A stretch of 20,233 bases of DNA from Gnetum montanum (taxonomy: Eukaryota; Streptophyta; Gnetopsida; Gnetales; Gnetaceae), in assembly GCA_015680685.1 (NCBI GenBank), contig MNCI01022408.1, positions 1 to 20,233 of the forward strand, read 5' to 3'. Made by a program: the position numbers and the translations under genes. Positions within the stretch are counted from its first letter, which is position 1, and every line of letters begins with the position of its first letter. The notes beneath the pieces were generated by a model. It had not been told where the DNA came from. It saw only the letters and a list, made by a program, of their open reading frames with translations, and did not search any database. Below are positions 8,472 to 18,169 of the stretch, piece after piece.

Positions 8472-10640
8472 ATGAAGGGAAAAGGATTTAATGATTCCCC
8501 ATTCTTGCTATACCAAAATGATGGTGGGAAACCCTTCTTTGGGGGTTTTCCATTTAGTGAAATTCCTCTCTTTGACTTCAATGAAGGAGGTCAAAACCAG
8601 AACTTGCAATCCACGATTCAGAAACCTAGTTTTAGTAAGAATAGATCTAATGACAAAGAAGGATCTAGAGGGGCAAGTCAAAGTAGGAATGTAGATAGAA
8701 AATAAGATCATGATCATGGTCACAATCAGTAAAGAGGTGGTAGTAGGCATCATGATGGTGCTAGTGCTTCTTCCTTTTTATCTTTGTCACATTCTTCTTC
8801 TTCTTCTGGCTCTAATTACAACTGTAGAAGGCAAGACTATGATGGAGGTAACTGAAATGATCAAAGGGACCATCGGGCAAGGCAAGATCAAGGGTCCAAA
8901 CATTTAAAAGAGGTACATCATCATGTATGAATGGGTAGTAGAGGGAATCATAGGCACCATGATACAGCCTTGATGAGCCTTTGCTTGCTACCCAAAGTAT
9001 GCTTAATATCATAGAGGCAGTATAAATTCCAACAAGGCATGTAAAGGATAGTTGGATCAAAAGGCTAGACATGAGCAATATTCCTGAATTCGAAGAGGGA
9101 TATAACTTGAATCCATAGAACCATCTTCAAGTTTTTCAAGATGCATGTGCTTGTAGAACATAGACATTGAGTGGTGAAAACTTAAGTTTTTCCCAAGGAC
9201 ACTCATGAAAGAAGCAAAGAACTGGTATCGGTCCTTAGAACTAGAATCTATCAGAAGATGGAGTACCATGCTTGAATTTTTTAATGATAAATATTAAAAT
9301 ACTCTAGAGTGTCCAACTAGAGAAGGTAAATCCAAGGATGGAAATAAGGAACACATGAGCCCTTAGATGCCACCATTGGTTGATACTACTCCTTAATGCA
9401 CAAAGGTCCTAGCCATGGTTATTCTCAGCTGGATCAACTTCACCACATTATAGAGGGTTTCAATCTAAAATAAAAAAAACCCTTGTTGTCTATGCCCAAG
9501 GGTGACTATTAGAATTAAGTGCCCATTAAATACAAAGACTAATCAAGCAGGTAGCTAAAGAGGAAGGTGAATTAAGAAAAAAAGGTGAAGAAGAGTATAA
9601 CCAAGATCCTTCCATTCACAAGAGGGGAGGTTCGATTCTATGACAATGAGGAAGAATTTGCACCTGATGAGGTGGTGAATAGGAAAACCTTACTACTCTA
9701 GAAATTTAATCTGAAATTATTGCCAAGGTTGATCAATTATGGGACTCTATGGATAGTAGATTTCAAGCTATTTTAAAAATTGCTAAGGAGTCCAAAGAAT
9801 GAGGTAGTGATCATGAGCACAGGAGGCATAAGGAAGTTGAATATGCCTATCAAAAAGGTAAGGAAAAGACTATTGCAATAGAAGAAGTTATGAAAAATGA
9901 ATCAAATGATGATGATGATGGGTATGACATTTGCTAGTATGAACATCCTAAGGGATGTTGTTCATAATGTCATACTTATAGGAGTCTGGGGTGTATGCTT
10001 TAAATCCACAACTAACACAAAGGCAAACATCCAGAAGATTACCTTATCCTCAAGGTAATTTTAGGTAGTTCCACTAGAAATAGAAATATTATCCAAGAAA
10101 AACTCCACCATAATCATATGAGTAGTATCAATAGTGGTAGCAACCACAATCATGGTCACTTACACCACCAAGGTAGTAATACCTTTACAAATAACCTGAT
10201 CCATATGGGTATTATGTTCAGCAATCCTTGTCTCCACATGACACCTCTAGTCATGTTTCTACTTTTCAATCTCACTACCACCCTTCTAATTATTATTGAA
10301 CTCATTCTCCACATGAAAGGAGGGATACCTCCTCTTACCCTTATCCTCCCCCTATTCCTACACATCTTTCTCCTCCATCTGCACATTTACCACTTGCTCC
10401 ACCTATGCAAGGTGAACTACTAGCTCAATTGCAATAATGTAATGCTACGAGGGTCATTAATCTACAATTGGTTCATCAACCAAGTAGGTCAAAACCTAGA
10501 TCAAAGAAAAAACCTTTCTTTTGATCCTATAGTTTGCTTAAGCCCTCACCTACACCTGTGGTTGACAATCCTGTTCCTCTATCTTCCTTTGTATCAAATA
10601 CCTTCGAGTCCCCTTCAAGTCAAACATCATCCATGATCCA
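8472..10640 (+). pseudogene. gag: Decayed gag of Gypsy copy B
   Basis: Gag packages element RNA in a capsid-like particle. I start at the Met at 8472, the first readable segment: 77 codons with PFFGGFPF and NQNLQSTIQKPSFSKN, to a stop at 8703. The frame continues as a His/Asp-rich and Ser-rich tract (DHDHGHNQ, RHHDGASASSF, SSSSSGS) shared with copy A. The capsid core appears at 9217-9290 as KNWYRSLELESIRRWSTMLE then FFNDKY, matching the WY-SL and hydrophobic pattern of Ty3 gag (Retrotrans_gag). Beyond it, 9600-10,640 is low-complexity and acidic (an NESNDDDDGYD stretch near 9900), with stops throughout and no clear zinc knuckle. The C-terminal limit is set only by the protease that follows. 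It is not functional. Confidence 0.75.
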
Positions 10641-11053
10641 TATTATGATGCTTACTCACACTATATCTTATTGGATCCATGCTAGAAACCTTCTTAGGAA
10701 GTTAGCAAATCCTAGAAGTCTTCTAATTTATTTACTTATTATTGGGAATGAACCATGCAAAGCTCTTTTCGATTCAAGTTCTAGTATCAACCTAATTTCT
10801 CATGAGATGTATACTGCATGGAACCTACCTCCTTTAAATAAGAGCAATATCAAATTTGAATTGGCAAACTAGTCCATCAATAATTCCATTGGAACTAGTA
10901 GAAGACATTATGACCACTGTCTGTGGATGGTCTTATCCTATTGACTTCCTAGTGATCAAGATGGAGAACTATAAAGGAGATTTCCCAATCATCATGGGAA
11001 GGCATGGATTAGCATCATTGATGCAAGAATGGGCATTAGAGATCTCTCCCTAG
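10640..11053 (+). pseudogene. Decayed aspartic protease of copy B
   Basis: The retroviral-type protease cuts the gag-pol polyprotein. The segment GNEPCKALFDSSSSINLIS (10,744-10,800) aligns with the active-site loop of the family, where D-x-G-A-S is usual. Here it reads D-S-S-S-S (Asp codon 10,771-10,773), so the Gly and Ala after the catalytic Asp are lost. A stop at 10,870 follows a one-frame shift, and the second half continues as VEDIMTTVCGWSYPIDFLVI, with IIMGRHGL taking the place of the usual I-L-G-R-P-F-L. Both halves of the fold are recognisable but shifted and mutated, so the enzyme is dead. Confidence 0.8.
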
Positions 11054-11539
11054 AAATATCTAAACAAAATGCATTCAGAAAGATCGAGAAGAAGCAATTT
11101 CCATGCATTGTGTATAATGATGCAGGGTGCAATTACATGTATAAACTCTAAGCCATGAAAGAAGCATCTATCTTTGCATGTAAGTAGTATGCACTAGAAG
11201 TAGAAATTTAGAGGCTTTTGTACATAGTAGCCACAAAATAGGAAGGCACCCAGTGGTTGACTACTAATTCTGAAAGTACCACACTTTGCATGGAACCAAT
11301 TGAGAGCCTAACATGTGCATATGTTGCAAGTATAAATGAACTAGAGTAAGTTCATCACCAACTCTTTGATAATGCAAATGATGATACCTATTGGGGAGAG
11401 TTGGAGATTCCTGAAAACTTTAAGCAAGAGCCCATTGAACTAAAAACACTATTGACTAGCATGGAATATGTGTTCTTAAAAAATGATAATCAATGCAAAT
11501 CTTGCTCTACAGTAGAAAAAGATGCTATTGAATGTTGTT

Positions 11540-12280
11540 GAAAAATGATCAGTGGCTTTTGCTTAGTCATATCTTGAGCTCACAAGGATTGATCCTAGGA
11601 TATGCCAGCATCGCATCTATACTAATTCGGCCATGAAGCCAAAGAGATAGCCATAGAGATAATTGAAATGTAAAGTGAAGCAGATCGTCAAAGAGGAAAT
11701 CGAACACCTCCTCAAGGTGAGGTTCATTTACCCCATTGCAGATAGTGAATGAGTTAGTCCACTCAATTTTGGCTATCGAATATGGCAACATTCAAGGACC
11801 ATTTTCTATTGTCATTTGTTGATTAGGTGTTAGACACAATATATAGGCATTGCTACTATAGTTTTCTAGATGGTTATAGTGGCTATAACCAAATTGAAAT
11901 TGCACTAGAGGACTAGGCCAAGATAACATTCATGAGTCCCTAGGGAACTTTTGCATATCACAAGATATATTTTGGTATGTGGAATGCTCCTGCTACATTC
12001 CAATGCCTAGTTCTAAATATTTTTCAATAGAAAATCAAAAGTGGTATGGAAGTATTCATGGATGACTTCTCCACTTATGGAGCTACATTTGAGCAAGTTC
12101 TAGATTGCCTTGAGCAAGTGCTAAAATGATGTGTTGAAACCAACTTGTGGCTCAATTGGCACAATAGTCATCTAATGGTCTAGGAAGGCATTGTATTGGG
12201 ACACAAAATATCACAAGCAAGAATTGAGGTACACCCTAAAAGGATAAGGGTCATCTAAGGAATAACCTACTAACTAGAAA
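11540..12280 (+). pseudogene. Decayed reverse transcriptase of copy B
   Basis: Copies element RNA into DNA when intact. Readable family blocks, in order, are LTRIDPRICQHRI (11,572-11,610), IVKEEIEHLL then FIYPIADSEWVSPLNF (11,684-11,769), MATFKDHF (11,780-11,803), FLDGYSGYNQIEIA (11,861-11,902), GTFAYHKIYFGMWNAPATFQ (11,945-12,004), then the catalytic FMDDF at 12,055-12,069, and GIVLGHKIS (12,190-12,214). The catalytic Asp pair is retained. Between SPLNF and MATFKDHF about thirty residues usual in the family (the block before INYRKLN) are missing, so there is an internal deletion near 11,770. About a dozen in-frame stops occur, mostly TAG. It cannot be functional. Confidence 0.88.
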
Positions 12281-12790
12281 CTATCAAATATGTTTGACCA
12301 TTCCTTGGACATACTAGCTATTATCAACGATTCATAGAGAATTTCTCTAAGATCACAAAACCATTAGTAGATTTAAAAAAGAAAGATGCTCCATTTGTCT
12401 AGACTATGGAATGTGAAATAACAATCCAATAGTTGAAAGAGAAACATGTAGAAACTCTAATTCTACAAGTTCCCAACTGGTCCAAATCATTTCATGTTAT
12501 GGAAAATGTATCAAATTATGCCTTGGAAGCTATGCTTACATAGATGGATGACAAGAAATGTCCATATTACATCCATTGCATTAATTGAAGCATTGTTGGT
12601 GCACAACTAAACTACATAACCATAGAAAAAGAATTAATGGTAGTGGCATTTGCTCTAAAGAAGTTCAAGCATTATGTGCTTAGATACAAGGTGTTTGTGC
12701 ACATGGACCATAGTGCCATCTGTTTCTTGATAAATAAGCCAACAATGAGCCCCTTGTCATATAGTGGCTAGTGATTTTGTAGGAATTTGA
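12281..12790 (+). pseudogene. Decayed connection and RNase H domain of copy B
   Basis: PFLGHTSYYQRFIENFSKIT (12,299-12,358) is the usual block joining RT to RNase H. The RNase H segment follows: FHVMENVSNYALEAML (12,491-12,538), where the family's first catalytic Asp (normally in D-A-S-x-Y-A) is Asn; then NYITIEKELMVVAFALKKF (12,611-12,667), keeping the catalytic Glu; and VFVHMDHSA (12,692-12,718), keeping the Asp-His. Stops lie at several points, for example TAG at 12,401 and 12,541. RNase H would remove the RNA strand during reverse transcription; this copy has lost at least one catalytic residue as well as its frame. Confidence 0.85.
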
Positions 12791-12999
12791 TCTTATGATG
12801 GTAGATCGAAAGGGCATTGAGAATGTGGTCACTGATCACTTGTCTTGGTTATGATGGGACAACAAAGAGGAAGAGAGCCCACTATCTAATATGTTTCCTA
12901 AGGAACTCCTCTTTGCTAGGGCTATAACTAAACAATTGCCCAATGAGTCTAATTAGTATGATGACATTTTCACCTATCTTCTCACTCAAGGGATGCCAC

Positions 13000-13935
13000 A
13001 AGGATGGGACCACCAGAAGAAACAATAATTTCTTCACCAAGTATAACACTTCATGGAGATCAACAGACGCCTCTACAAGGTGTGCACTGATGGCCTAGTT
13101 CGTTGGTGTGTCCCTAATGCTGATCAACTACATGTCCTCTAAGATTCTTATGAAGGTCCTTGTGGAGGATACTATGTTGGGAGACACATGACCATTAACA
13201 TCCTGATAGCAGGGTACTATTGGCCAACAATCTTTAGGTATACTCACCATTATGTTTACTCTTGCGAATGATGCCAATGAGATGGTGGAATGACTATTTA
13301 AATGGAGGGACCTCAATAATGGATTTAGCCATTAGAATCCTTTAACATCTAAGGCATTGACTTCATGGGTTCCATCATGCCCATGTCAAATGCAAAGGCA
13401 TATATCATAGTCACTATTAAATATTGTACAAAATGGGTAAAAGTAGTATTTGTCATCGACTATACATCTTCTACTACTACTTGGTTTGTACAATAAAATG
13501 CTATAAACAAGTTTGGTGTATCATGTGCATTAATTTTTGATAATGGAACTCACTTTACAAGCACTACTTTTCATAAGCTCATGCAACAGTTGGGGTTGAA
13601 CATAAACTCTTAACAACCTACCACTCCTAAGTGAATGGTCAAGCTAAGGTTACCAATAGGGAAATTTTAAAAGATTTTAACAAGAACTATTAGAAAATAT
13701 AGGAAAAACTAGAGCATCAAACTCAACGATGCCCTTTGGACCTACCATTCAACATGGAAAATTTCTATAGGCTATTCTCCTTATGAGTTAGTATATGGAA
13801 ACTTACCAACACTTCCTATTCCATCCAAGCTTCGTACATGTTCAGCAACCTATGATCTTGACCTTGACTTGAGTCTAGCACAAAAAGAAAGATTAATGAA
13901 TCTCAACTTGCCAGACAAAAATCGATTGGTGGTCC
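13000..13935 (+). pseudogene. Decayed, truncated integrase of copy B
   Basis: Integrase inserts the DNA copy into the genome. The zinc-binding HHCC part is partly readable (GPCGGYYVG, GYYWPTIFRYTHHYVYSCE, then a CQ). The DDE core follows: GIDFMGSIMP near 13,353 and LIFDNGTHFTST near 13,530 keep the two Asp. The Glu expected in NGQAEV is Lys (AAG at 13,646-13,648). The end is readable to about 13,920 (SIGYSPYELVYGNLPTLPI, then AQKERLMNLN), after which similarity fades into the start of element D. It lacks a clear C-terminal tail. It is disabled by stops, frameshift and loss of the catalytic Glu. Confidence 0.85.
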
Positions 13936-14337
13936 TTGAAACACCACAAAAATTTTAGCAACACTTCCATAAAACTTCAGAGCCTTTGAAATGGCTTCAA
14001 GCAGCCCACCATGGAGCAAACAAGGTCCCCCTGGAGCCCATAGATCACGATGGCAAGTCTCGATGTCAAGAATCATCAGTTTCAAGGTCAAAAAAAGTGC
14101 AAGTTTGGCTAAGTACAATGTCCTTGCGCTACACAGCGTAAGGATCAGCGTCACCAATGTTTGGGGCCCTGAAACTAAGTCAAAATAGGCCAAAATCAAG
14201 CACAAGGACCCCCCATGACCTTCACCAAGGTCCCTAGTAGCTCCTAGCCTCTAGAAAATCAAAATTCGAGCCTTAAATGAGGTATTTTTAGTTGATTACG
14301 CTAGAGCTACATTTTCTTACGTTGCACATCATAAAAT

Positions 14338-14478
14338 ACTATTCACAGCGTAAATCACTATTCATCGCGTGAACACTATTCACTACGTAAATCATTATTC
14401 ATCACGTAAATACTATTCATCGCATGAACACTATTTACTACGTAAACACTATTCATCATCTGAACACTATTCATCAAG
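14338..14478 (+). repeat. 18-19 bp tandem repeats in U3 of element D
   Basis: About 7.7 units, each starting ACTATTCA followed by a CGCGTGAA or TACGTAAA variant: 14,338, 14,357, 14,375, 14,394, 14,412, 14,430, 14,448 and a partial one at 14,466. The two variants partly alternate. They lie about 470-600 bases before the TATA box, where LTR enhancer repeats are often found; a regulatory role is inference. Confidence 0.85.
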
Positions 14479-14494
14479 TTTTAGAAAATTTCAA

Positions 14495-14592
14495 AAAATG
14501 GCAGAAAATTCTCAGCATCAGCAACTCCCAGAAAATTCTAGANGAAAATGGCAGAAAATTCTCAGCATCAGCAACTCCCAGAAAATTCTAGA
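14495..14592. other. Assembly gap (N at 14543) between exact 48-bp duplicates
   Basis: Positions 14,495-14,542 and 14,545-14,592 are identical and flank a single N. As at 977, this is best read as unmerged contig ends. The open frame across 14,369-14,698 depends on this join and should not be believed. Confidence 0.85.
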
Positions 14593-14773
14593 AAAACTTA
14601 GGGACAAAGAAGTTTCAAGCGAGCAGGGATCGAATTTCTCTTGTTGTACATTTCATTGTAAATCCACATGTGTGGGCATGTTGGGCCCACATGTATAAAT
14701 TAAATGTACTTTCATGGATTTGAATAACCTATAAATTGTAAAATGCAATGTACCTAGTCAAGAACGTAGCTTG

Positions 14774-14861
14774 CCGACACACATCCAACTCGTGCACAAC
14801 TGTCCGACACACATCCAACTCTCGCCAGTATGCATCCAACCCAAGCACAACTATCCATTGG
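14774..14861 (+). repeat. ~30-bp direct repeats upstream of the D TATA box
   Basis: CCGACACACATCCAACTC occurs at 14,774 and 14,804, followed at about 14,829 by a decayed copy (ATGCATCCAACCCAAGCACA). GCACAACT recurs after the first and third. They sit 90-170 bases before the TATA box and may be promoter-proximal elements of the LTR. Confidence 0.65.
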
Positions 14862-14945
14862 ACACATGTCACTAGATCTGCTTTCCTTTCATCTCCCAGC
14901 CGTTGGTTTCATTCTAGAATTCTGTGCCAAAGCCTGGCCCAAACC

Positions 14946-14953
14946 TATAAATA
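14946..14953 (+). promoter_or_regulatory. TATA box of element D LTR
   Basis: TATAAATA in ACCTATAAATAGCC, a strong plant TATA context. Transcription would start about 30 bases on, near 14,980, leaving some 590 bases of R and U5 before the primer site. Confidence 0.65.
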
Positions 14954-15065
14954 GCCTGCCAATTGACATAAATCAGGGTTGGCAATTGAAGAGATTGGCA
15001 ATTTTGAGAAAGTAAAGAACCTACAATCTTGGGCGCTTGACACATCTGACTGTAGGCATCCAAGC

Positions 15066-15114
15066 ATTTCTTACATTCATCACATCACATCATCGCATCA
15101 TCACATTACATCAT
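15066..15114 (+). repeat. CATCA-type simple repeat in R/U5 of element D
   Basis: Run of CATCA, CATCG and CACAT units (TTCATCACATCACATCATCG and so on). A simple repeat, expected to be transcribed as part of the leader. Confidence 0.7.
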
Positions 15115-15194
15115 TCTAGGGCTAGGCGTTTGACCTGCCATATACACGTAGCTATGCTTTGACTGGTGCACATCTTTTCTAAGCAATACATTAT

Positions 15195-15375
15195 TTCCGT
15201 TTTGCCAACCAAACATTATTTCCGTTTTCTATTTTACGTTTTGTTTACATTTCTGCTTACATTCAGTTTACGTTAAGTTTATAGTTTACATTTTGTTTAC
15301 GCCTTACATTCTTACATTTTACGGCTCATGTTTACATTTTACATGCATTTACACGTTTTAAGGCATCGTTTACGA
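15195..15375 (+). repeat. Irregular GTTTACATTTT-rich tract in U5 of element D
   Basis: At least ten scattered TTTACATTTT, TTTACG or CTTACATT motifs with no fixed period. It is strongly T-rich on the plus strand. Similar wording returns at 20,090-20,225 (ATTTTACATTG, CTTACATATTGC, TTTACACTTTAG), which may be related or merely of similar composition. Confidence 0.55.
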
Positions 15376-15574
15376 TAACCCCAGTGTTAGCCATAGCTTA
15401 CGCTTGGGGCATTCCTTGGTTGATTTGTGTGCAGACCATCCAAGGCACTCTGCCTTCATTTACTTTTTTAGCTTGCCCTCAGGCGAAGGTAGGGTTAGCT
15501 ATGCCTACCCGACGATCTCTCGGTGTTTATTTTCCTTCCAGCCTTACACCGACGATTTAGGTCAGTATAGTTTT

Positions 15575-15598
15575 TGGCACTAGAAGGAGGGCTTGAAC
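15575..15598 (+). other. Primer-binding site of element D, tRNA-like over 24 nt
   Basis: The plus strand starts TGGCACTAGAAGGAGGGC at 15,575. Its complement has all the features of a tRNA 3' end: CCA, discriminator G, a seven-base acceptor strand (TTCTAGT), a five-base T-stem strand CCTCC, the T-loop TTCAAGC with the invariant TTC, A58 and C60, and the G53 that pairs with C61. Such extended agreement is unlikely by chance. I cannot name the tRNA. It differs from the tRNA-Asp site of copies A and C, so D is a separate lineage. Confidence 0.75.
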
Positions 15599-15664
15599 TT
15601 ATTTTTCTGTTTAATCGAAACACTGATCACGTTACCTGTTAAAACGTTGCCCAAACCAAGTGCT

Positions 15665-15735
15665 GAAATCATGCTACTACAGTGTTTTACGCCGCTACAG
15701 TGCTTTACTTTGCTATAGTACCGCTACAGTGTTTT
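15665..15735 (+). repeat. GCTACAGTG-TTTTAC repeats after the primer site
   Basis: Four imperfect units, roughly 19 bp each (CTACTACAGTGTTTTAC, CGCTACAGTGCTTTAC, TGCTATAGTA, CGCTACAGTGTTTT). They lie in the untranslated leader between primer site and gag, where packaging signals are usually found; no function is shown. Confidence 0.65.
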
Positions 15736-15967
15736 TTTCAACAAAAACACACAAAACGCATCCGTTTCAAAGCCGAATTCACTGTAATTCGCACCTAGAT
15801 AAATTTTCAATGTTCATACACTGGACACTTAGACAAAATTTCAGTATTCATGCACTACCTGTTGGTCTAGTTTGATTAGTTTGGTCACATAGTGTTTGCG
15901 TCACGGGCACACTATAACTGCTTGCAATCCAATTCCATTCGTCTACCCCAGTCCACTCACGTTTATC

Positions 15968-18169
15968 ATGGAATCCTTCCAAGTCAACCCAGTAACACTA
16001 CCAAGTGTTGACTTTGGGACCAAAGCTTCAAACCCTGTGACTACTATGGAATCCATAACCGTTATTGAACACATAAATCCTCAAGGTCCTACATGTCAAT
16101 CCCTTAGGCTACAGGGCAAAGGCCCTATTCACACGACTCTTATACCCGAACAGTATAAATTTATCTATGTCAAAATCCAAGCCAACCCACCCATTGATCG
16201 TGTAAAGAGGGAAGCTAAGTGAGAATATGAATTCATCCACAAAGGAGGATGTGAGTTTATCCCTTCAGAATTTGACATAATCCCACTATCTAAAAACCAT
16301 CATAAACTCATATCCCAACTTTTTATGGCTAGAGGTCAAGCCCTACAACTACCTCCCATAGAGCCTCAAGATGAAGAAGATGACTTTGTAGCCCAATCTG
16401 AACATGGAGAATCATACCATACCATCAACCTCCATGCCCACACAAACCCATTATTCCATCCTTTCCTGGAAGAAACTGTGTTTCCTTCTTTATCCACAAA
16501 CACTCGAGGACCTGTTCCCCATTCCATTCCTATCTTCTCCGTGCTCAATAACATTCACTCTGATGCGTCCACTTCCATCATTCCTCCACTAGTGCAGTCC
16601 CAACAACTCCCCCAAACCAACGTAGGGTCAATCTTCCAACCTCAAGTAATTGGAATACCATCAGTCATACCAGCTTCCACATCCATCCATTACATACCCC
16701 AGGTGCAGATTCATGGGGCACCATTGATTACCCCAACCCAACACATTCACGGTGTTACTTCACAACCTGTGGCTGGGTAGTGGGTTCCATCAGCTATAGT
16801 CTCAGTCCAGAATACCATCCCACCACAACCAATATCAGTCTAACAGCCTCTTTTTCCACAAATGATGCCACAATCGAGTCATTATCAATTACCACCAACC
16901 TAAACCGCCAGTCTACCTACCGCCCAAGAATGGGCAGACACACAGAAAATGATGCACTCCTTGGCAGAAGAATTAAAATGCCTTAAAACTTTGAACAATG
17001 AGGAAGTCAAAGTACTAGATTTCTATCAAGATGACCCAATTGACCCCTTAGTTCCACCCTTAACCTTGCCAAAAGGAGTCTCGTTACCCCAGTTGACCAA
17101 GTACAATGGAGAGGGAGACCTAAATGCCCACCTAGTGACATTCCAAACCTAAAGTCTTTTGCTTTAGGCATGGCCCCATGTAATTCTGCGTGTATTTGCA
17201 ATGTCCTTAATCGGAAAAGCCTTAGACTGGTATCGATCTTTACCTCGTAGCTCCATATCTTCTTTAGAGAATTTGTTGCATCAGTTTGTCACCTGTTTCA
17301 AGTACAATTTCAAACCTAAAGCCACGTTAGATAGCTTGATTCAAGTTAAACAAGCGCCATTAGAGTCAGCGTAGAAATTTATCCAAAGGTGGAGTGCAAC
17401 CTTAAACGAACTTCGCGAACCTATGCCCGAAACATATTTACTCACCATCCTTAAGTTAGCTATGAATGACTTTATTATGTCAAAGCTTTACTACCTGAAA
17501 GCCCACACATTGAGCTAAGCATTCGTGCAAATCAAAGACATAGAAGAAGTAGCACAAACAAGTAATGACCCAGCCTACTCAACCTTTAGGAGCCAACACA
17601 TGAGGAAAGATAAATCCAAAACAATGGTAGCAGCAGTGGCTGAGGGAAAACAACCCGCTATCCCAAACAACTATGAAAGAACCACGCATGCTCATACACC
17701 TGAAAATTCCTCAAAGAGAAACAACAACACAAATCACGCTTGTACCTTCGAAAGGAAAGACCCGGCTCAATACACACCATTGCGCATGAATCCTTCACAA
17801 CTACTTGATCAACTTCTAGAGGCCAGGCTAATTCAACACAAAAAAATGTCTCTTGCAGCCTTGCAAAGACATGATCGCTTTTGCGAATTAGCCAAAAATC
17901 CAGCCTTAGCAACAGCCAACGAACCTTCCATTCCAAAAGGCTTTAGGTTGGATAGATTTTGCGAGTATCACCAACAACCTGGCCATGGAACTGATTACTG
18001 CTTTACATTGAAACAAGACATACAACGCATGATTGATAGGGGCGAAGTAGTATTCGATGAGGCGAACCCGGTAAGACCTCAAAACCAATCCATGGGGGTT
18101 TACAAGGATCCTCTCAACACCAATGATGCACCATATGTGATTAATACTGTCCATGTGGAAAATAGATAA
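15968..18169 (+). pseudogene. gag: Gag of element D (Tat/Ogre-like), several premature stops
   Basis: Capsid and nucleocapsid protein of a Ty3/Gypsy element. I start at the Met at 15,968 (MESFQVNPVTLPSVDFG); one frame runs to the TAA at 18,167, with stops at 16,220, 16,778, 16,841, 16,901, 17,150, 17,165, 17,372 and 17,516. A Pro/Gln-rich, His-containing region spans about 16,330-16,930. The capsid core begins LPQLTKYNGEGDLNAHLVTF (17,084-17,143), then GKALDWYRSLPRSSISSLEN (17,216-17,275, Trp codon 17,228). A C-x2-H-x4-H-x4-C knuckle (CEYHQQPGHGTDYC, 17,960-18,001) followed by LKQDIQRMIDRGEV is the form typical of Tat/Ogre gag. Premature stops are fewer than in copy B. It is continuous in frame with the protease downstream. 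Confidence 0.85.

Larger units (their letters stand above)
8365..13935 (+). mobile_element. Interior of Gypsy copy B (Athila/Tat-like), gag to integrase, truncated
   Basis: Domain order gag, protease, reverse transcriptase, RNase H, integrase on one strand is that of Ty3/Gypsy elements. The RT and integrase wording and the family's tRNA-Asp type primer site (seen in A and C) point to the Athila/Tat branch. Every domain carries stops and frameshifts. The interior is cut inside or just after the integrase, where element D begins, and the 3' LTR is missing. Between the LTR end and the first readable gag (8472), copy B is about 300 bp shorter than copy A, consistent with a deletion. Confidence 0.85.
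13940..15564 (+). mobile_element. Probable 5' LTR of Gypsy element D (left edge uncertain)
   Basis: A stretch with base use unlike copy B (many CpGs, GC-richer) begins between about 13,925 and 13,990, directly after B's integrase. It contains U3-like repeats (14,338-14,478 and 14,774-14,861) and a TATA box at 14,946-14,953. It runs to a probable end GGTCA at 15,564, eleven bases before a tRNA-like primer site. That gives an LTR of roughly 1.6 kb. I see no second copy in the window, so the ends are inferred from promoter and primer site, not from paired LTRs. Two open frames on opposite strands here (13,991-14,188 plus and 14,205-13,903 minus) show no recognisable protein features. Confidence 0.6.

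Noticed and set aside
10118-10636. Leu-rich open frames suggesting membrane segments
   Set aside because: They are out-of-frame readings of the low-complexity gag C-terminal region of copy B.
13903-14205. 100-codon minus-strand open frame at the B/D junction
   Set aside because: It spans the junction of two elements, has no recognisable motifs and runs antisense to the LTR of D; likely chance.
14369-14698. 109-codon plus-strand frame with Tyr/Ser/His repeats
   Set aside because: It is the translation of the 18-bp LTR repeats and crosses the duplicated assembly gap at 14543.
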